Assembly (NCBI RefSeq): GCF_001644575.1
Contig: NZ_CP015596.1
Span: 5,456,001 to 5,520,000 of the forward strand
Length of the DNA stretch: 64,000 nt
Direction: 5' to 3'
Source: Mycobacterium adipatum
GTDB lineage: Bacteria; Actinomycetota; Actinomycetes; Mycobacteriales; Mycobacteriaceae
A program made the position numbers and the translations under genes. The notes beneath the pieces are model-generated. The model saw only the letters and a list, made by a program, of their open reading frames with translations, did no database searches and was not told the DNA's origin. Below, one piece after another: positions 8,453 to 16,254 of this stretch; the first letter of the stretch is position 1, and each line of letters opens with the position of its first letter.

Positions 8453-9238
8453 GGCGGCTCCTCTTCAGGCTCGACTTGTCCCAGGCTCTGTCGTCGCTGA
8501 AAGGGACCAGGCGGGTTGAAGATTCGCGTGCCCCCGCGACGCCACGCCCAATCAGCCAGGTATTTTCGGTGTGACCCTACGGCACATGCCGGTGTTGTTC
8601 TCGACGGAGAAATTTGCCCAAGTTGCACGGTCCGGTTCGCTACCCCGAGATGGCGAGCCGCCCGTCCGCCGCGGTGCACACCCGCGCCCTCCGGTTGCTC
8701 GCCTGCACGACACAGAACATCGAGAGATATTCGCTTCGCAACACCACCCAGCCGAGGCACTGGTAACCGCAGTCGAGAAGCTGCCACTTTGAATCCCGGG
8801 CGCGACCAGCACAGCCGAGTTCCTCTCGGCACCGAGTGCATGTATCTGCGCCAGCACGCGCCCATAGCCACGACCGCAACCGGCTGTTGCCAGGACCGCT
8901 TGCACCGGGTCACGCCATGGCCGCAGTCGCCGGCCCACGAGTTAGCCGGGCCGTCCACAACTACGAGCTGGCCGCCCGGGCCGCCCGACACGCCCGTGGG
9001 CGGGTCGCGGTTGCTGCGCCCCACACGACCCGTTGTGGCGTGGCCGGAAATTCACCCGAACGACGGACGGCGAAACCGAGTGTGCACTAGAGCGATTGGG
9101 TGGTCCACGAACCACGGGCACAGCTCACGGCGCCGGTGGGACGCCGACCGGACCAAACCCGGCTCAATAGCGCTCGGTCGTTCTGCGGCGTAATCGCCGG
9201 CCGCGTGGATGCGTCGGCCCAGTCGTGACGGAGACGAG
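8453..9238. other. 786-bp region with no convincing gene
   Basis: Several frames are open on both strands but most have random composition. One minus-strand frame (about 8640-8760) has strongly GC-biased third positions, as real genes here do, and could be the remains of a decayed gene; it has no good start and no family I recognise. No repeats or RNA structure were found. Confidence 0.45.
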
Positions 9239-10243
9239 TCACTGCCCTCGAACTTCAGCCGCGGACGGAAAGCGACTCGGGCTCAATCCCCAGACCCGCC
9301 AGATTTCGTCAGCGCATCGGACAAGCGTCAGGATCTTCACGTCATCGATCGGGGCCGCTGCGAACGCAACAGCCGCCTGCTGGACGTTCGGCACGAACTT
9401 GACGTACGCGATGTCATGGTCGCCAGGGCACCTCTCGACGAACTGAGTCATGCCGTGGCCGCTCAGGATCTCTTCGGCCTGATTGAAGTCACCCCCCAAC
9501 GACGGGTCCAGGGTCAGGTTGTACAGCGCGGTCAGGAATTCGGGCCTGCTACCAAGCGCCTGGCGCCACATGAACGCCGCCCCGCGCGGCTCGTCAGGTG
9601 TCGGTCCACCACGCGGGAAGAAGGCCTTCAAGACCTCCTCTTCTGCGCGCATCTCCAATGGCAGTGGATCGCCGGCCCGGTGACCGCTGTGACGCACCTC
9701 GGCCTGCATCGCCGAGCGGGCGAAAACGGGCACCGTCCGCTCGAGACCGAGGTAGTACTCGGTGACAGTGAATTGGGGGCGGGTGTAGGCCGCACGATGC
9801 TGCTGGAGACAGGTCACAACGACGGCCTCGGCGAGGTCCAGTTGGTCTTGAAGGAAGTCGTCCGGATGAACGACCTCAATGTCGTACCGCGCCAACGCTT
9901 CCGGCGGGAAGTCGCGAGTGTTCGCCGTGACAATGAGCGCGGCCCCACCCCGAACAGCTGCTGCCGCAACGTGGCAGTCCTTGGGATCGTTGGTCATCGC
10001 GGATACCAGATGCTCGAACCCGGTCACAGTCGCGTTGGGGAATGCTGACGCCATCTGCGCAATCCGATTGGCAGCCTTGCCGGGCTCGATCCCGAGCTTC
10101 ACGACATTGCGTTCGACCTCGGCGAGCAGTTCGTCCGACCACAGCGGTTCGAATAGTTCAGCGTCGGCGAGGCGTAGTAGCAGGTCCGCGAGTTGGTAGG
10201 GCACCAGGACGCAAGCATCGAGAAGCACCCGAATTCGCGACAC
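9239..10243 (-). CDS. PIN-domain toxin (VapC-like) with C-terminal extension
   Basis: A 334-residue protein. The first 140 or so residues are a PIN nuclease: LLDACVLVP with the first acidic residue at D9, then acidic residues in NDPKDCHVAAAA and TANTRDFPPEAL. PIN toxins cut RNA with metal ions held by these acids. Ordinary VapC is about 130-170 residues; here about 170 further residues follow, with no recognised motif. The gene starts with GTG three bases after the stop of the HTH antitoxin gene, so the two form a tight operon. It lies just outside the attL end of the integrated element. Confidence 0.82.
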   Translation of the reverse strand: MSRIRVLLDACVLVPYQLADLLLRLADAELFEPLWSDELLAEVERNVVKLGIEPGKAANRIAQMASAFPNATVTGFEHLVSAMTNDPKDCHVAAAAVRGGAALIVTANTRDFPPEALARYDIEVVHPDDFLQDQLDLAEAVVVTCLQQHRAAYTRPQFTVTEYYLGLERTVPVFARSAMQAEVRHSGHRAGDPLPLEMRAEEEVLKAFFPRGGPTPDEPRGAAFMWRQALGSRPEFLTALYNLTLDPSLGGDFNQAEEILSGHGMTQFVERCPGDHDIAYVKFVPNVQQAAVAFAAAPIDDVKILTLVRCADEIWRVWGLSPSRFPSAAEVRGQ

Positions 10244-10246
10244 GGG

Positions 10247-10705
10247 TCAGCGCGCCTCACCGAACTCGCCGAGGCGACCGTATGCATCATCGGTGGCCGC
10301 CTCGGCGCTCATGGTGTCGAGTGTGACTCGCCGTTCGTGGCGGATACGCTGCTGATAGTCCAGAAGATCTGTGAGCTGCACCCGGCGATGCCGGCCCGGC
10401 TGTGCGTAGGGAATCTCGCCCGCCTCGAGCAGTTTCACCAGAGTCGGCCGCGAGACCCCGAGAAGATCGGCAGCTTCCTGCGTCGACAAGACGACACGTT
10501 GCGGCTCGAGAGTGACCGCTTGGCCTGCGACGAGCGCATGGGCTGCATGAAGCAACACATCACGCAGTTCCGAGGTCAGGGGAAATGACCGACCATCAGC
10601 TGTTTCGATAGCCAATGGCATCGCTGTTTTCAGGGCGGCGAGCAGCGCAGCCAGACCCCGGCCGGTGTCGGCAGGGAAGACAGTGTGTTCGGTGGTCGCA
10701 GTCAC
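10247..10705 (-). CDS. HTH antitoxin/autoregulator of the PIN toxin
   Basis: A 152-residue protein with an excisionase-type helix-turn-helix (about 74-115, LSTQEAADLLGVSRPTLVKLL and then a RHRRV wing). In mycobacteria such HTH proteins pair with PIN toxins (VapB50/VapC50 is one remembered case), where they neutralise the toxin and repress the operon. The toxin start follows its stop by three bases. The GTG at 10705 is chosen because conserved-looking sequence begins there; the frame is open upstream to 10792 and no ribosome site decides it. Excisionase is the alternative reading, but the partner gene favours antitoxin. Confidence 0.78.
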   Translation of the reverse strand: MTATTEHTVFPADTGRGLAALLAALKTAMPLAIETADGRSFPLTSELRDVLLHAAHALVAGQAVTLEPQRVVLSTQEAADLLGVSRPTLVKLLEAGEIPYAQPGRHRRVQLTDLLDYQQRIRHERRVTLDTMSAEAATDDAYGRLGEFGEAR

Positions 10706-10822
10706 ACCACCATGGTAAATCGAAAGAAACGAAAACGCACCAAGGGTCTGCAAAGCCTCTGCCAACCGACCGACTACCTCGCCCGTCGGCAACCCCGCGA
10801 CAACTCCATCGACAAAAACACA

Positions 10823-10848
10823 TCAGGCCCCCTCGAAAGGGGGCCTGA
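10823..10848. terminator. Duplicated tRNA-Tyr terminator hairpin (left copy)
   Basis: An 11-bp perfect stem with a CGAA loop. It is the same hairpin as 20287-20312 and forms the outer part of the left attachment repeat. It would stop transcripts entering or leaving the element. Confidence 0.7.
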
Positions 10849-10908
10849 CAGTGTGGCAGGTACAGGATTCGAACCTGTGTAGGCGTAAGCCGACGGATTT
10901 ACAGTCCG
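10823..10908. repeat. attL: 86-bp direct repeat with the 3' part of tRNA-Tyr
   Basis: This sequence repeats at 20287-20373 with one 1-base gap and one mismatch (GTAAGCC against GTTAGCC). Positions 10854-10908 match the T arm, variable arm and anticodon stem of tRNA-Tyr; the 5' half of the tRNA is missing. It marks the left junction of the integrated element. Confidence 0.92.
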
Positions 10909-11046
10909 TCACTCTTGGCGTTTGTTGATATTGGCAGTGTTGGTGCCGCTGAAAAGTAGCAGGTCAGCTCGTTGGCCCTGTTGACTAAAGATGACACTTC
11001 TCGAACACACTGCGGACGCACTGCGGACGGTGCGACGCTGGACGGC

Positions 11047-11229
11047 ATGAGCGAGTTTCCTTACAACATGCAGGCGGCATCCCCAACACCTCGGCCCACG
11101 CCGCCGGGTCCGATGAAGGAGATGCCGCGGTCCGAGGACAGGCCAGCCACACGCGCCGACATCGCGGCAGTCGTAGTCGAGCTCCAAGCGATACGGGAGC
11201 TGCTTCAACGTCTGGCCGACCGACAATGA
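11047..11229 (+). CDS. Small hypothetical protein at the attL end of the element
   Basis: A 60-residue frame starting at ATG 11047, with a proline-rich first half and a helical, charged second half (ATRADIAAVVVELQAIRELL) that could form a coiled coil. There is no clear ribosome binding site. It is one of only three plus-strand genes in the element and lies in the cargo position next to attL. A 13-codon frame starts at 11226 in an ATGA overlap with its stop. It may be a real small gene, but composition is the only support. Confidence 0.4.
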   Translation: MSEFPYNMQAASPTPRPTPPGPMKEMPRSEDRPATRADIAAVVVELQAIRELLQRLADRQ

Positions 11230-11252
11230 GTGCCTCTGCCGACCCCGCCGAA

Positions 11253-11405
11253 CTACTGGTCGCGTAGCTTCGTCACAGCCCACCCACATTCTGGACAGGT
11301 TGGTACCACAACTCGAATCTCGATCTCAGGGTCGGGCACCCGCGCCTGCTGCACCGGCTCCAACACTCCCTGGTGGCAATTCGGGCAGGTTTCGCTATCG
11401 GCCAT
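11253..11405 (-). CDS. 50-residue zinc-ribbon protein
   Basis: The protein starts MADSETCPNC and has a second CPEC about 30 residues later, so four cysteines in two CxxC knuckles would hold one zinc. Between them are two beta-strand-like segments (EIEIRVVVPT). GGGG lies a few bases before the ATG. It is downstream of the 11417-12205 gene by 11 bases on the same strand and probably cotranscribed. Such mini zinc ribbons are common in actinophages and satellites. Function is unknown; nucleic acid or protein contacts are likely. Confidence 0.65.
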   Translation of the reverse strand: MADSETCPNCHQGVLEPVQQARVPDPEIEIRVVVPTCPECGWAVTKLRDQ

Positions 11406-11416
11406 AGCCCCGGACG

Positions 11417-12205
11417 CTACGCCTGGGCCAGATGATTGGTAGCGCGATTCTCGTAGAGCTCTAGGGCGTCTTTCACCATCATCATGCTGCCGTACAACGA
11501 CATGTTGAACCCCGATTCATCGAACTCGCTTGCGTTTCCGGTGTGCATTGCACCCCAGTGATAACCATGTGCGGCCGCCGATCCGGTTCGCCAAAGATGT
11601 CGGATCCCCTGTCCGACATCAGTGTGCTCATCCACAAGGCCCTGAAGGATTTCCACCATATTCAACGGTTCGGTCAGCACCGCGCCGCCTAGAAGCGCAC
11701 GTGCATCCTCGGCCGCCATACCGTCCACCAGGTTCGCACCCCGTTCTTTGAGTGTCTCGATGTGTGCCTTGACCGATTCGACTGCCTTGTCTCGCTCTTC
11801 GACAAGATGGGCGGACATGTGATCCCCCGTGAACCCGGAGATAGCCTTCCGCTGCTCGACCTGATTCTTGAGCTCCATCCTGAGTGCCCGGACCTGCCGG
11901 CCTGCGCGGGTCCTCGGCGTCAGCAGCCACTGTGTGTGCGCCGCCGTGTACAGCGCAGTACGCAAAGCTGTCAGCGGCGCATAGATGCGAAACAGGCGGT
12001 CGCTCTCCATCGCATCCACAACCAACCCGAGATGATCGACCGCGGTCGCAATCCCGAACCGGGCGATAGCCGACACCTTCGGCTCAGCCTTGTCATCGCC
12101 CGCCAACGGACTCCCTGGAGCGGGAGGGTGTTCCGTTTGAATCCAGGGATCACCGACCGTGCGAACCCACTCGACAACCGCGCCGCGGCGCTCCGGATCA
12201 CCCAT
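11417..12205 (-). CDS. Cargo protein of unknown function with HEPN-like RxxxxxxH motif
   Basis: A 262-residue, mainly helical, soluble protein. The ATG at 12205 opens MGDPERRGAVVEWVRTVG. I do not recognise a named family. A helix-rich core (about 60-215) ends with WRTGSAAAHGYHW, in which R206 and H213 are separated by six residues, the spacing range of HEPN ribonuclease motifs; several abortive-infection HEPN proteins have a similar Arg-Ser-His end. There are no cysteines for zinc, no P-loop and no membrane helix. It sits at the attL end, where satellites usually keep cargo such as phage interference genes. A defence role is inference. Confidence 0.6.
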   Translation of the reverse strand: MGDPERRGAVVEWVRTVGDPWIQTEHPPAPGSPLAGDDKAEPKVSAIARFGIATAVDHLGLVVDAMESDRLFRIYAPLTALRTALYTAAHTQWLLTPRTRAGRQVRALRMELKNQVEQRKAISGFTGDHMSAHLVEERDKAVESVKAHIETLKERGANLVDGMAAEDARALLGGAVLTEPLNMVEILQGLVDEHTDVGQGIRHLWRTGSAAAHGYHWGAMHTGNASEFDESGFNMSLYGSMMMVKDALELYENRATNHLAQA

Positions 12206-12245
12206 CGCGCGATCTTAACGACGAACCACAGCAGCATTCGCAGGC

Positions 12246-12383
12246 TTACTTGTGCGCGCGGTAGGACTTCATCCGGCAGGCGTCCGAGCACCGCCGCCTG
12301 CGCCCAGCGATAAGGGGGCCGGCCCCACGTTCTGGACCCAAAGTATGTGCACCAAAAAAACCTGGGGGACCCGTACATACCAA
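12246..12383 (-). CDS. Possible short zinc-finger-like remnant
   Basis: A minus-strand frame of 45 codons that would need a TTG start. Its last part (AGRRRRCSDACRMKSYRAHK) looks like the tail of a small phage zinc-finger protein with CSxxCR, but the first CxxC pair is missing. A run of seven As at 12354-12360 may mark a frameshift. Treated as a doubtful or decayed gene. Confidence 0.25.
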   Translation of the reverse strand: MVCTGPPGFFGAHTLGPERGAGPLIAGRRRRCSDACRMKSYRAHK

Positions 12384-12403
12384 AATCTGCAGCTTCGGCC
12401 CGT

Positions 12404-12439
12404 GGGGGAGACGGGCGGGGGGACGGGGTGGATGGGGGG
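12404..12439 (+). other. G-quadruplex-prone tract
   Basis: Five runs of three or more Gs (5, 3, 6, 4 and 6) within 36 bases on the plus strand, spaced by 1-5 bases. It lies in the gap between the capsid gene and the cargo genes. Confidence 0.5.
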
Positions 12440-12482
12440 CTATCTGCAGGTCAGGCCGCAGATATGACGCTGAGCGCGGGGT

Positions 12483-12529
12483 GGTGGGACCGCCGGCCGT
12501 GACCCCACGTCTGTGCCGGCGGTCCCACC
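12483..12529. terminator. 15-bp perfect inverted repeat downstream of the capsid gene
   Basis: 12483-12497 pairs exactly with 12515-12529 around a 17-base loop. It lies 57 bases after the capsid stop codon, where the leftward structural operon should end. There is no U-tract, so it may act as a factor-assisted terminator or mRNA 3' end stabiliser; a protein binding site is the alternative. Confidence 0.5.
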
Positions 12530-12585
12530 GTTGTGGGGGCTGCGGGTGTCGGTACATCAGCCGACGACCCGCGCCTACTCCACGT

Positions 12586-13437
12586 CTAGCTGCCGGACTC
12601 GGCGGCGAGGCGAACGATGGACTGTTCGTGCGGGTATCCGAACGATGCGCGCAGGGTGGCCCGGATGCCGATGCGGTCGGACTCGAAGTAGCGGGACTCG
12701 TCGACACGAAGGTCGACGTCCTGGCGCACGACGACGAACACGCGGCTGCCGTCGATGGCCCAGACGATGCCGTTGCCGATGACGGTGTTGGGCACCGACC
12801 AGAGCGGGACGCCGAGGATCTGGCGGCGGGTCGGCAAGGTCGGGTCGGGCTGCAACAGCGGCTCGTTGGATCCGGTGGCCTTCTTGACTTTGGACAGGGC
12901 GAGCACGGTGTCGGCGTTGGCCACGAACGCGGTCACCATCGCGCCGACGTTCTCGGCCTTGCTGATGGCTTCGGAGAAGGCATCGACGTTGGTCAGCGGG
13001 ACGCTGTCGGTGTCGACGAACTGATAGGCCATCAGCGATTCGAGGCCACTCGGCCCGTTGGCGACGGTGTCACCGAAGAACGCGGAGTCGATCTTGCGGG
13101 CGAGGTCGCGGGCGATGGACTGGCCGACGACTTCCTGGGCTTCCGGCGAGCTGTCGTTGGCCAGCTCGTTGGAGATGATCGACAGGGCGGCCAGCTTCTT
13201 GGGTGTCACGGTGATCTCGTCGACCCCGACATCGGATGGGGTGATGTCCGCGCCTTCGGCGGTCCAGGCGGCGGTGGCGTCGGATTCGATGACGGGGATG
13301 CGGAAGTCGTGTGAGCCGGTCGTGACGACGGTGGCGATCTGCATGGCGACGCTGGCCTTGGTGACGGGCTTTACGACGAGGTCGCCGACTTGTTCGGGGG
13401 TGAGGATTCCGGCGGCGCCGGTGGTGTAGAGAGCCAT
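12586..13437 (-). CDS. HK97-fold major capsid protein
   Basis: A 283-residue protein of the phage HK97 gp5 capsid family. Visible family features are the early PVTKASVAMQIATVV stretch (N-arm and E-loop region), AEGADITPSDVGVDEIT, the spine helix ISNELANDSSPEAQE and the P-domain segment RQILGVPLWSVPN. It is shorter than HK97 gp5 because no delta (scaffold) domain precedes the fold; the separate gene at 13606 may supply it. It would form the shell of a particle whose packaging and tail parts come from a helper phage. GAAAGG eight bases before the ATG supports the start. It ends the minus-strand operon. Confidence 0.9.
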   Translation of the reverse strand: MALYTTGAAGILTPEQVGDLVVKPVTKASVAMQIATVVTTGSHDFRIPVIESDATAAWTAEGADITPSDVGVDEITVTPKKLAALSIISNELANDSSPEAQEVVGQSIARDLARKIDSAFFGDTVANGPSGLESLMAYQFVDTDSVPLTNVDAFSEAISKAENVGAMVTAFVANADTVLALSKVKKATGSNEPLLQPDPTLPTRRQILGVPLWSVPNTVIGNGIVWAIDGSRVFVVVRQDVDLRVDESRYFESDRIGIRATLRASFGYPHEQSIVRLAAESGS

Positions 13438-13605
13438 GGGTGTTGCCTTTCAGGCGGGCACGCGGATTTGGGCGTGCGGTGTAAAGGGATTCCGGTGTTG
13501 GGCCGTCTGGCCATCCGGTGTGCCCACCTGGGCGATGTCGTGACGTTGGGCGGTCCGGTCGTGGTCCGCAGTTCAGCGTCTGGGTTGATTCTACCTCTCG
13601 TGCAG

Positions 13606-14076
13606 CTAGTTTCGGTTGCCGCCGAGCAGTGTCGACCAGTTGGTGGCCTCGGACCCGCCCTCGATGGGCTGGTTTCCGGTGACTTCGGATGCGAGGGCGG
13701 CTGCTGTTGCGATGCGGGGGGCGTAGTGCGGTTTGGCGGTGAGTAGTTCGGTGAGTGCGGTGTTGACCTTGTCGAAGTCGATTGATCCGTTGTCGCCGAT
13801 CAGTTGGTCGATGCTGGTGTGCTGCCACCAGTCGGCGGGGTCGGCGATGCGTCCGGCGATCTGGGTTTCGACGAGTTGGCGTTGCAGCTCGGCCACGGTG
13901 CCGGTGAGGGTTTCGTTTTCGGTGCGGGTGGCCTGGTACTTCTTGCGCCAGTTGCCGGCCTCGCGGGCGAGATCAGCGGCGTCGGTACGGGATTCCTCGG
14001 CGGGCGCGGTGGCGACCTCGGTGTCTGCACCGGGTTCGGCTGTCGAGTCTGCGGTGGGGTCGGCTTGTTCAGTCAT
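13606..14076 (-). CDS. Scaffold-like protein upstream of capsid
   Basis: A 156-residue protein: acidic, low-complexity residues 1-35, a coiled-coil helix about 36-75 (WRKKYQATRTENETLTGTVAEL), then a helical C-terminus. This charge pattern and the position directly before the capsid gene are those of phage scaffolding proteins (GP20-like), which guide procapsid assembly inside the shell. No protease motif is present. Its start overlaps the end of the 138-residue gene by 8 bases. A 168-bp gap separates it from the capsid gene. The function is inferred from context and composition. Confidence 0.65.
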   Translation of the reverse strand: MTEQADPTADSTAEPGADTEVATAPAEESRTDAADLAREAGNWRKKYQATRTENETLTGTVAELQRQLVETQIAGRIADPADWWQHTSIDQLIGDNGSIDFDKVNTALTELLTAKPHYAPRIATAAALASEVTGNQPIEGGSEATNWSTLLGGNRN

Positions 14077-14485
14077 TGCGGTTCTCCTCGTTCATCCAGA
14101 TTGCGATGGCTCGTCGGATCTCGGCGAGCTGTTCGGGGTTATCGCGCAGGCCCAGGCCCAGCACGGCGTGTTCGGCGAGCGCGGCGAGCAGGTGTTGCGT
14201 GCGGCCATCCTGTTCGGCTTCCTCGGCGACGGGGCCGAAGATGCCGGGATCGCCTGTGGCCCAACCAGCCAGGAACGTGGTGGCCCGTCGCCAGTCACGT
14301 GGATCGGGGTTGGGGTCCTGGTCCGGAATGCGCCCGATGGCGGCCAGGAGCGCGGCGCCGAGCAGGGTGATGGGGCTGCCATGCCAGCGGTCCCAGATGT
14401 CGTTGATGTTGAAGCCGTCGCCGCTGCGGGCGTGGTTGATCGTCTCGGTCACCAGGACGGTGGCCTGGTCGAGTTCGGTGGTCAT
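14069..14485 (-). CDS. Hypothetical protein of the satellite operon
   Basis: A 138-residue, mostly helical, soluble protein (MTTELDQATVLVTETINHARSG) with conserved-looking WDRWHGSP and WRRATTFLAGWA stretches. I do not recognise the family. Its start overlaps the ATPase stop by 4 bases (ATGA), and its end overlaps the scaffold start by 8 bases, so translation is coupled on both sides. Position between replication and structural genes leaves packaging, head size control or replication roles open. Confidence 0.65.
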   Translation of the reverse strand: MTTELDQATVLVTETINHARSGDGFNINDIWDRWHGSPITLLGAALLAAIGRIPDQDPNPDPRDWRRATTFLAGWATGDPGIFGPVAEEAEQDGRTQHLLAALAEHAVLGLGLRDNPEQLAEIRRAIAIWMNEENRND

Positions 14486-16254
14486 GCGGTCTCCTCGGTG
14501 TTGGTGATGATCCAGATTCGTTTGACGGTGCTGTCGCCCTCGGCGGGAACGGATTCGACGCGGGGGTCATTGAGGGCTGCGTGGCGTACGGCTGTCCAGG
14601 TGTATCCGGCGGCCACCGCTGCTGTCTTGAACGAGTCCTTGTCGATCTCGGTGGTGCCGGACGGGAGTCGGTCGATGTAGTTGGCGACCCACACGGTTGC
14701 GGGCCGGAAAGTGGTGGGCCGGTCGCCGGTGATGTCCCAAACGGAGGTGCGGGGGCCGCGCTTGATGACTTTCACGTCGGGGTGCTTGGACGCTGCGCTG
14801 CGTAACGCTTCGACCGGGTAGCCAGCGGCCTCCCCGGCGGCGTACACAGCAAACGATTCGGCGGTCTCGCGACCCTCGGCGAGCAGTATGGAGATGTGAT
14901 TCTCGAGCCACTTCGGGGCGGACAGGGTCGGTTTGTGAATCTCGGTCGACCTGCGGGTATCCAGGTCTGTGACCGTTGCAGGGTGGTCACGGGTGACCGG
15001 AGGGGTCACCCCTTCTGAACTGGCTTTTTGGGGGGTGACCTGGTTGGTCACGGGTGACCCGATCCGGTATCTCACACTGTTGTGCTCACCCGACGTTGAA
15101 GTGACCAATCCGGCGTTCTCCAGCAAAGCTACAGCTTGGTCGAATAGCTCCCGCTTCTCACGTTTACCGAGGCGCCGACGCAGGTCCCCACCGGACTGCT
15201 CCCCATCGTTCTCCAGCATCCGCAGGATGCTTCGCTTGACCGTCTCCAGGCGGCTCTGGTCGTAGAATTCTTCACCCGTGGCGCGTGCTATCGCCTTGCT
15301 GCGGGCTCTTTCACGGGCGGCACGCCGGTCGTATTCCAGCACCGTGTTTCGGGTGTCGTCCGACTTGGCCATGATGAACTCCGAGAGCATCCAGTCTTTA
15401 TCCGAGACGACGGATCGGTGATCGAGGATCGCCAAGTCCGCCGCGACTTTGAGCCGCGTCAGGGTGCGGTGACCGTCGATCGCGTCGCCGTCGCCCCGAC
15501 CGTTGGCCAGTAGGCCCGCGCGGACGTACTCGTTGATCGCGTCTGGGCCGTACTGGATCAACGTCTTCTGGCCCGACAGCGCCCACGACGGCAGTTTCGT
15601 GTTCAGAACATCGTCGGGAATAGGTCCGGGCTCATCGGGCATATCGGGGTCGGTGACCGGTGCCCACAACAGCCGTTGCGGTGTCCCGCCTGTCACGTCG
15701 TCCATCAGCACGGCGGTGTGCCCGTACTGCGCGCTGATCGACATGGCCAGCCGGTAGGAATCAGCGGGCACTGATCGTGTGGTGACGGCGGATGCGCCCT
15801 TGCTGCCCAGCCGGTCGCCTGTCAGCGCGGCCTTGACGGCGGCTCTGGTGTTGTTGCCCTGCCCTGCATTGAGTGCTGCGAGGTGGTCGATCTCGGACAC
15901 GGAGATGAGTGCTCGCGTGATCCGGTCCTCGGGGTTCTTCTGCTCCTTGAACAGTTCAGCGATTCCCTGTCCAGAACCAAGACCCTCTTCGTGGATGTCG
16001 GCGGGCCAGACGACGCGGCTGACTTTGTCGGTGACGCCCTTGCCGGCCCCGGACCGGCCGACGAACACGACGCCCTGGTTCAGGCTTGCAGGCGCTGGTG
16101 GTCCGGGCAGCATGACGCCGGGGCCGGTCGATGCTGACACGCGTAGCAGGACGGCGAAGAGTAGTCCCAGCGGGGCTACGTAGCTGGCGCGGGCCCACTG
16201 GTGAATCAGCTTGAGTTGGTCGGTCGCCGACCAGAATTCATCGTCATTGATCAC
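14482..16254 (-). CDS. P-loop ATPase/helicase-like replication protein (DUF3987-type)
   Basis: A 590-residue protein. Walker A is GRSGAGKG at residues 66-73 after a beta strand (GVVFV). Following strands and an acidic LISVSEIDHL stretch near 120 fit the Walker B region of the DUF3987/primase-helicase group. From about 360 onward there are two winged-helix-like segments (DLRRRLGKREKRELFDQAV and a C-terminal repeat). It directly follows the prim-pol gene with a 4-base overlap, so primase and ATPase appear as two proteins where many elements have one. It should unwind or load at the satellite origin. Confidence 0.75.
   Translation of the reverse strand: MINDDEFWSATDQLKLIHQWARASYVAPLGLLFAVLLRVSASTGPGVMLPGPPAPASLNQGVVFVGRSGAGKGVTDKVSRVVWPADIHEEGLGSGQGIAELFKEQKNPEDRITRALISVSEIDHLAALNAGQGNNTRAAVKAALTGDRLGSKGASAVTTRSVPADSYRLAMSISAQYGHTAVLMDDVTGGTPQRLLWAPVTDPDMPDEPGPIPDDVLNTKLPSWALSGQKTLIQYGPDAINEYVRAGLLANGRGDGDAIDGHRTLTRLKVAADLAILDHRSVVSDKDWMLSEFIMAKSDDTRNTVLEYDRRAARERARSKAIARATGEEFYDQSRLETVKRSILRMLENDGEQSGGDLRRRLGKREKRELFDQAVALLENAGLVTSTSGEHNSVRYRIGSPVTNQVTPQKASSEGVTPPVTRDHPATVTDLDTRRSTEIHKPTLSAPKWLENHISILLAEGRETAESFAVYAAGEAAGYPVEALRSAASKHPDVKVIKRGPRTSVWDITGDRPTTFRPATVWVANYIDRLPSGTTEIDKDSFKTAAVAAGYTWTAVRHAALNDPRVESVPAEGDSTVKRIWIITNTEETA

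Noticed and set aside
8516..9193. 225-codon plus-strand frame in the gene-poor stretch
   Set aside because: Random composition, no ribosome site and poor third-position bias.
10247..10705. HTH protein as a second excisionase of the element
   Set aside because: It lies outside the att repeats and is in a tight operon with a PIN toxin.
10854..10908. Second tRNA-Tyr gene
   Set aside because: Only the 3' part is present and the 5' half does not pair, so it is an att remnant.
12350..12362. A-tract as intrinsic terminator
   Set aside because: There is no stable stem directly before it on either strand.
13733..14680. 315-codon plus-strand frame across the scaffold region
   Set aside because: It lies opposite overlapping minus-strand genes whose starts and stops interlock.
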